Below, in pieces: positions 59,321-64,000 of a DNA stretch of 64,000 nucleotides. Within the stretch, counting starts at the first letter, position 1. Each line of letters opens with the position of its first letter. The translations under genes were made by a program, and so were the position numbers. This DNA is from Megaustenia siamemsis (lineage: Eukaryota > Mollusca > Gastropoda > Stylommatophora > Ariophantidae): contig JAVIAB010000073.1 of assembly GCA_032433765.1 (NCBI GenBank), positions 64,560,199 to 64,624,198 on the forward strand, given 5' to 3'. Under the pieces are notes generated by a model. The model was not told the DNA's origin. It worked only from the letters and a program-made list of their open reading frames with translations, and made no database searches.

Positions 59321-60150
59321 CTAATGCCAAAGACATCCAATGCTTCTACAAGGGACTATAAGAAAGTTTCCAGTCTATGCCTAGAAAAAATTACAGGTTT
59401 ACCTTACTTTGGAAATAGTCCTCTTTGGAACACATACTGTAATCTCAGCACCTCTTCCATGTTTCAAAGGCATCGTTGTTTTTTTTTCCCTCAAGGTTGC
59501 CCAAAGCCACCTGTGATCCAAATATGATATCATCTATGCTGTTGAAACATTGTTGAAATGCTTTAGCTTCATTTTCAGTTTAGGGAACTACAAAGACACA
59601 GAGGCTAGGCCAGATGAATATGGAGAGTATGAATATATTTTGGACCACAGGCATGTTTATTTTTCTGTAAAAAAATTATGCTGTTCTGCGTGAAATGTGA
59701 GCTAGTACATTGTCATGATGTAACAACCAATTGCAAATGCAACTCAGATCTGGTTTTTTTATAGGACGTTTTATGTCCTTAAATCACAACATTAGAATTC
59801 AGAATTCACCAAATTGCCGGAAGGAACACATTGTAGGTGAATAAAATTCCTTGATAAAAACAAAAAAGCAATAAACGTGCATTTTTTTTGCACTTTGGAC
59901 CTGTCAAGTCTTATTTTATCTTGATGACTGCTGGTCCCTGCAACAGAGATGACTGCTGTTTTGACTCCCAATCACAGTCCATTTTTCTTCATTCGTGATG
60001 ATCCCAAAGGTGAAAGTTTCATCATCTTTAGCCATCACACTAAACTCAATATGTCAAAATGTGTCGAGGCATATGTCTCTGCTTTTGACCAAGTGCCTTG
60101 GAATGAACTTTGCTGCAACTTGATGCATGTTCAGGCTTTCTGTTAAGATC
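59321..60150 (-). pseudogene. second mariner transposase, heavily decayed
   Basis: Readings on the - strand, in several frames, follow the order of a mariner transposase: VAAKFIPRHL (60105), IITNEEKWTVIGSQNSSHL (59995, where TGDETW is expected), NWLLHHDNVLAHISRRTA (59735, second catalytic Asp) and FNSIDDIIFGSQ, then AFETWKRC and KEDYF at about 59380. The third Asp region is lost. It is from a different mariner lineage than 55017-56346. No terminal repeats were recognised. Confidence 0.65.
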
Positions 60151-60234
60151 TCTTTATTTTAATATGAATCCACTTCTCTACATTTTTGTTTAATTTCATT
60201 AGATAATGAGAGATGTGTATGCTGATTATTTATA

Positions 60235-60420
60235 TGACGGCACATAGGGCAGAAATCATAATTTCCCATGTCTACTAGATCTTTTGTTTTTTATTCTTTA
60301 AGTCCATAGTAAAGCCTCCACTATTAATTGTTATAAGCAGTTTCTTGTTCTTGTTTTCTTTTTTGTCAACCAGTGTCCACACAAAGGCCTGGTTTTGGAG
60401 TCTTCTCTTCTATTCTGAGC
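60235..60420 (-). mobile_element. NL-R C-terminal relic
   Basis: It parallels 39285-39500: GGCACATAGGGCAGAAATCAT at the left, which is the reversed 3' end of an RTE-like element, then a similar order of words. Confidence 0.5.
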
Positions 60421-60846
60421 CTATGAAAACATGAAATAAGTCCTTTTTTGAATTTCAGTTTTATATAATTAAATTAATTATATGCTAAGTTATTTATGTT
60501 TGTTTTAGAAATTTAGGTTGATGAAGATTGTTTTGCAGACCATATTTAATTTATGATGTACATTTATATCATCTGTATACAGTAATTGATTTTAAGTTAC
60601 AAGGGCATTTTTTTAGGATTGTATTTGTGATTTTAGTATTTAGTCTGCTCACAGAAAATGTTAATATTGACAGGCTTTTGTAACTGGGTGAATTTTAGTC
60701 AGTCTTTACTTTTTGAAACACCTGAATGTGGTTTCACAATCAATTTGACACTTTTCCCAAATGTATAAATACAAATGATAATTTACTGAAACAAAATTTC
60801 ATGGAGGAGGTGAAAAATCTCTTTTTCTTTCTCTCTGTATTCTTAG
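60421..60846. other. 3' end of intron 3
   Basis: AT-rich. It ends in the strong pyrimidine tract and TTCTTAG acceptor of exon 4. Confidence 0.6.
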
Positions 60847-61036
60847 CCCACTGCCTCAGTCTGCAGATCACAGCTCTTCAGATCTTGCCTCACCATCTAA
60901 TGTGTTTGACAGGCCTGGCTACCCAGACAAGGGTTATGACTGGTTCTTTAAGCAGTTTGAAAGGGCTTTCAGTGAGCTTCATGGTCTCAAGCAGCAGAAT
61001 GCTGAAATGATAGATATGAGATGCAGATATGAACAG
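60847..61036 (+). CDS. dlg5: DLG5-like, coding exon 4 (start of the helical region)
   Basis: A 190-nt exon after a strong polypyrimidine tract (CTTTCTCTCTGTATTCTTAG) and before CAG|GTTAGT. It enters in phase 2 and leaves in phase 0. It encodes 63 full codons: a Ser-rich start, then FDRPGY, then GYDWFFKQFERAFSELHGLK and a Gln/Glu-rich helix ending CRYEQ. The F-D-x-R-P-Y wording followed by a helix with Y, L-x-x-L and Q-N matches the segment that opens the coiled coil of DLG5, as I recall that family. This is the best single piece of evidence for DLG5 over the CARMA proteins. No further exon is evident to 64000. Confidence 0.75.
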
Positions 61037-61389
61037 GTTAGTAATATCATAAGTTTTAGATTTTATTTGCATAATTTTATATAAAGATATTCTAAGTGTT
61101 TTTTTTTTAAAATCTGTACCTGTGTGTGTTCTTTTAGATAAGATTGCATTGTCATTCATCTTTTCCTGACACCAAATTAGCTCCTTCAGCATTTTTTCTG
61201 ACTTTAGTTTTTATATCAATATTTGATAAAGATACTATCCTTTTTTTATTTATTTGGGGGGGGGGGGCAATCTGTACACCAGTCCAAAAGAAGCATGCAA
61301 ATGGAAAAATATTGTACAATTTTTATACTAAAAAAAATATTTTTAGTGTTAATATAATAATTTCTGATAAATCAATTCATGAAGAAATT

Positions 61390-62830
61390 AAAAAATAACA
61401 AAACAGCATAAGATGATGATAATATCTCAGGAGAAATGCTAAAAGTAGCAGATAACATCCTAAATCATCTTACACTGTTCAATGAAGTGTAGTGCAGTGA
61501 ATCACCACCATAACAATGGAATAATTGTGTGATAGTGAAGCTCCCTAAAAAAGAGGATTTATCATTGATGAAGTGATGAAAAGTCACAATATCTTTAGCT
61601 CGTAAACTCTTTAGTTGTATATTAGAAATATTGAAGGAGCCAGTAGATAAAAACAAAAACTTACAGAAGAATAAGTAAGATTCAGACTACACCAGTGATG
61701 TTTGGATCACATTGTTATTCTCAGACCCATCATTGAAAACCAATGGAATCCCAATCTTTGATCATTATTACTTTTGTGGATTCCCAGAAGGCCTTCAGTA
61801 GTTTACACCAACCTATACTAAGGAAAGTCCTCAAAATCTATGAATTTCAGACACAATTTTTTGAACACTATAACATATTTTTGTTTAAGATTTAGTCTGC
61901 TGTGTGAAAACATAAACTGGCAACACTGACTAGTTCCCAGTAGAAACAGGTGTGAAGCATGGATTTATCATGTCACCACTTTCATTTGGAATTACATTTG
62001 ACTGGGTCATGCAAGAATCAGTAGAAGACAGAAAATTAAGCTTAAATAGATTGATAACAAAATCTTGGAAGATGTCGACTTTGCAGATGACTTGGGACTC
62101 TTGAGCTCAACACACCCAGATGATTTTTAAAAGAAAAAGAAATTTAAACAGCACACATTTCTGGTTGAATAGGTCATGATCCACATGACCAAAAACAGAA
62201 ATCTTGAATATTATCAACAAATACTCTAATATTGCACTTAAGAATTAAATTTACAAAAAAGTTTCCTACCTAGGCAGAATAATGTCCAGAGATGTAGAGA
62301 TAACATCAGAAATTGTGATATGCATCATATAAGCATCAAGTTCTTCCAAAAAAGTGATGAACATCTAGAGATCCAAAGTACTCATTAAATGAGCAAAATT
62401 TAGATTGTTTTGATTCCTCTGTGACATTAATGCTAACATAAGGATGTGAAAGCTGGAAATCCAGCCAGAAGTTGTGTAAGAAATTAAATGCTTTTGAAAG
62501 TAAATGTCTACATAGGATCTCAAACAGATGCTGGAAAGAATATATTTAAAATGAACTGATAAGAGATGAATCTAAACAAGAATTCCTGTTGAAGAAGAAA
62601 GTATTGTAATACTTAAATACGTCGGCCATGTGTTAAGAATAATTGAAGGAATACTTCCCAGTCAGACTTTCATGAGGAAACCATCTGATGAAAGAAAAAA
62701 AGGAAGATCAAGAGAATTGCTACACAGAACAGTTAATAGGGAAGGTTCAATTATGCGTCTTAGAATAACCAAGACCTTTAAGAATTAGCAGCAAATCATC
62801 AATTATGGAGAGCTTTGACTTCACACCATT
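61390..62830 (+). mobile_element. NL-R RTE-like LINE relic
   Basis: Traces in shifting frames: ETGVKHGFIMSPLSFGITFD (61945), LEDVDFADDLG-like DNA (62070), YLGRIM (62270), KLNAFESKCLHRIS (62485) and the C-terminal KEKKEDQENCYTEQL (62690). The sequence has too many stops to define an ORF. It lies in intron 4, before any further exon. Confidence 0.65.
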
Positions 62831-63334
62831 CTTTGACCTGAGAAGAAAATTAAGTTCTGTTTCTGTTTCAACTTTGGACATGACCTCATCTAATATCTTT
62901 CTTATTTTGTAATTATGTTATATTTAAATGAAGTTTAAATTAAAAACTCTTTTTTTAACATTATCGAGTAAATTAATTATTAAATATTAAAAAATACAGA
63001 GCTATTAACAGAGGTAAGGGATTTGATTATCAAATACAGAGCATGCCATTCTTTCATAAACAGAGATGGTCTCTTAAGCTGTTTATTTGATGTGATGTGA
63101 TTGGCTGATCACTTTCAAATTTCACAGTTATTTTTAAATGAGTTAATTTTAAAACTACTTTTTTTTTAATAAAAAAAATCATTGATTATTAATATGTAAA
63201 AAAAGAAAAAGCACAGCAACTGCATTTAAATGCAATTAAAAAAACTCCATACATTCTAAAAATTCTGGATGCTCATTCAGTGTATAGATAGTAAATGACC
63301 CAGTGTGTTAATAGTAAATAACCATGAGGATATC
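62831..63334. other. AT-rich intron 4 sequence
   Basis: Homopolymer A and T runs, no gene. Confidence 0.55.
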
Positions 63335-64000
63335 CAGTTTCCAAGATGATGGAATAGATTTAGTGTTCCATTGAGCACTGCAAGATTTGCATTGTAAAGT
63401 AAAAGTAAAGTTCCCCTGTCATGCCAAGTGGCGTATAGGGAATATGGTGTTAGTGACCATACATTTTACAGACCTTTGGCGCATGATTTTTGGGGTAATG
63501 TGGTTGGTATTACGCCCATGCCGCTTTACTTTCCCAGAAAAAAATCCGGTACCCATTAAAGGCTGGGTGAACCGGAAGCCGTCGGTTCAGCTTGAACCCT
63601 ACCCTTTGTCCTTTGTAGCCCAGTTCACTAACCACTAAGCTATTGCGGCTCCCATAAGATTTGCATTGGTGGTTGATTAATTTCAGCTCTCAGATGTAGA
63701 TCGAGGTGAAAAAGTCAACAGGAGGTCCCACTGTAAAGATTCTCTGCTAATGCTAGGAGTTCATGCTCTGGCTGCAGTCTTTTAGTTGAATCTGGTGATT
63801 TGATTATGACCTTCCTTTGTTGTCATGTCTATGTGTATAAAATGTCATGGCTTTGAAAGCTGTTCAATAGCTGCCTTAGATTTGTTTGGTAGACGTTTAC
63901 TGCCAGCTCTTTCATGTGGACAACTGTGCCAAGTGTTAACTTAAGGTTCCACTTTAATAATTCCATGCTGGTGCTATGGTGACCTGACTGCTGTCTTTTC
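63335..64000. repeat. repeat Y copy 2, split by a SINE
   Basis: Y-type sequence at 63335-63394 resumes at 63669 and runs to the window edge. It resembles 56785-57170. Function and class unknown. Confidence 0.5.
63395..63655 (-). mobile_element. tRNA-derived SINE, copy 2, complete
   Basis: A 13-bp duplication AAGATTTGCATTG (63382-63394 and 63656-63668) bounds a 261-bp element. On the - strand it starts ATGGGAGCCGCAATAGC, with A box TAGCTTAGTGG (63635-63625) and a degenerate B box GGTTCAAGCT (about 63595). Then comes the body shared with 5020-5248, then a TTACTTT-type tail. The tRNA-like head was transcribed by Pol III if it was once active. Confidence 0.88.

Noticed and set aside
61253..61268. 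G-run as a regulatory G-quadruplex
   Set aside because: A single homopolymer run in an AT-rich intron with no further G tracts nearby.

Overview
This is a stretch of metazoan genomic DNA, not prokaryotic. It has GT-AG introns, tRNA-like Pol III boxes, target-site duplications, and layer upon layer of decayed non-LTR retrotransposons, mariner, hAT and gypsy-type elements. Long AT-rich introns crowded with RTE and RNase H-bearing LINEs suggest an invertebrate, most likely a mollusc, but the sequence alone does not settle the phylum. There are no operons, bacterial genes or CRISPR arrays.

The only host gene I can support is easily missed, because its coding sequence is cut into short exons. Four coding exons on the + strand (25610-25907, 35440-35505, 54386-54473, 60847-61036) have canonical splice sites and phases that agree at every junction (1/1, 1/1, 2/2, ending in phase 0). 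Together they give 642 nt, or 214 residues: a CARD domain, an acidic Ser-rich linker and the start of a helical region. That layout, and the linker and exon 4 wording, look like the N-terminus of a DLG5-type MAGUK scaffold. The rest of the gene must lie beyond 64000. Its introns are about 9.5, 18.9 and 6.4 kb and are filled almost entirely by mobile elements.

Layout. 1-1693: tandem 437-bp repeat with a tRNA-like A/B-box promoter (a diverged 435-bp array recurs at 19315-19983). 1694-25122: mosaic of LINE fragments, two SINE-like retroposons, a rearranged hAT relic and a TTAA-flanked short element. 25610-61036: the DLG5-like exons and their introns. Intron 1 holds a full-length RTE element (26318-29537, 22-bp duplication, one frameshift) nested in another LINE, and a full-length I-like LINE (30209-34256, 11-bp duplication). 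Intron 2 holds many LINE fragments and a gypsy-like relic. Intron 3 holds a nearly intact mariner (55017-56346, perfect 39-bp inverted repeats, one early stop) and a decayed second mariner. 61037-64000: intron 4, with an old RTE relic and a tRNA-derived SINE.

I use working family names. NL-A: RNase H LINE, tail AATAACTC. NL-B: I-like EN/RT/RNase H LINE, tail GATA. NL-C: RTE, tail GAA. NL-D: RTE-like, tail GATA. NL-E: RTE-like, tail GAT. NL-F: RTE-like. NL-G: LINE with a C-terminal zinc finger. NL-H: 3' fragment with an AAC tail. NL-R: very old RTE relic. Clade names come from recognised protein motifs, not from a phylogeny. Boundaries without a target-site duplication are approximate to tens of bases.
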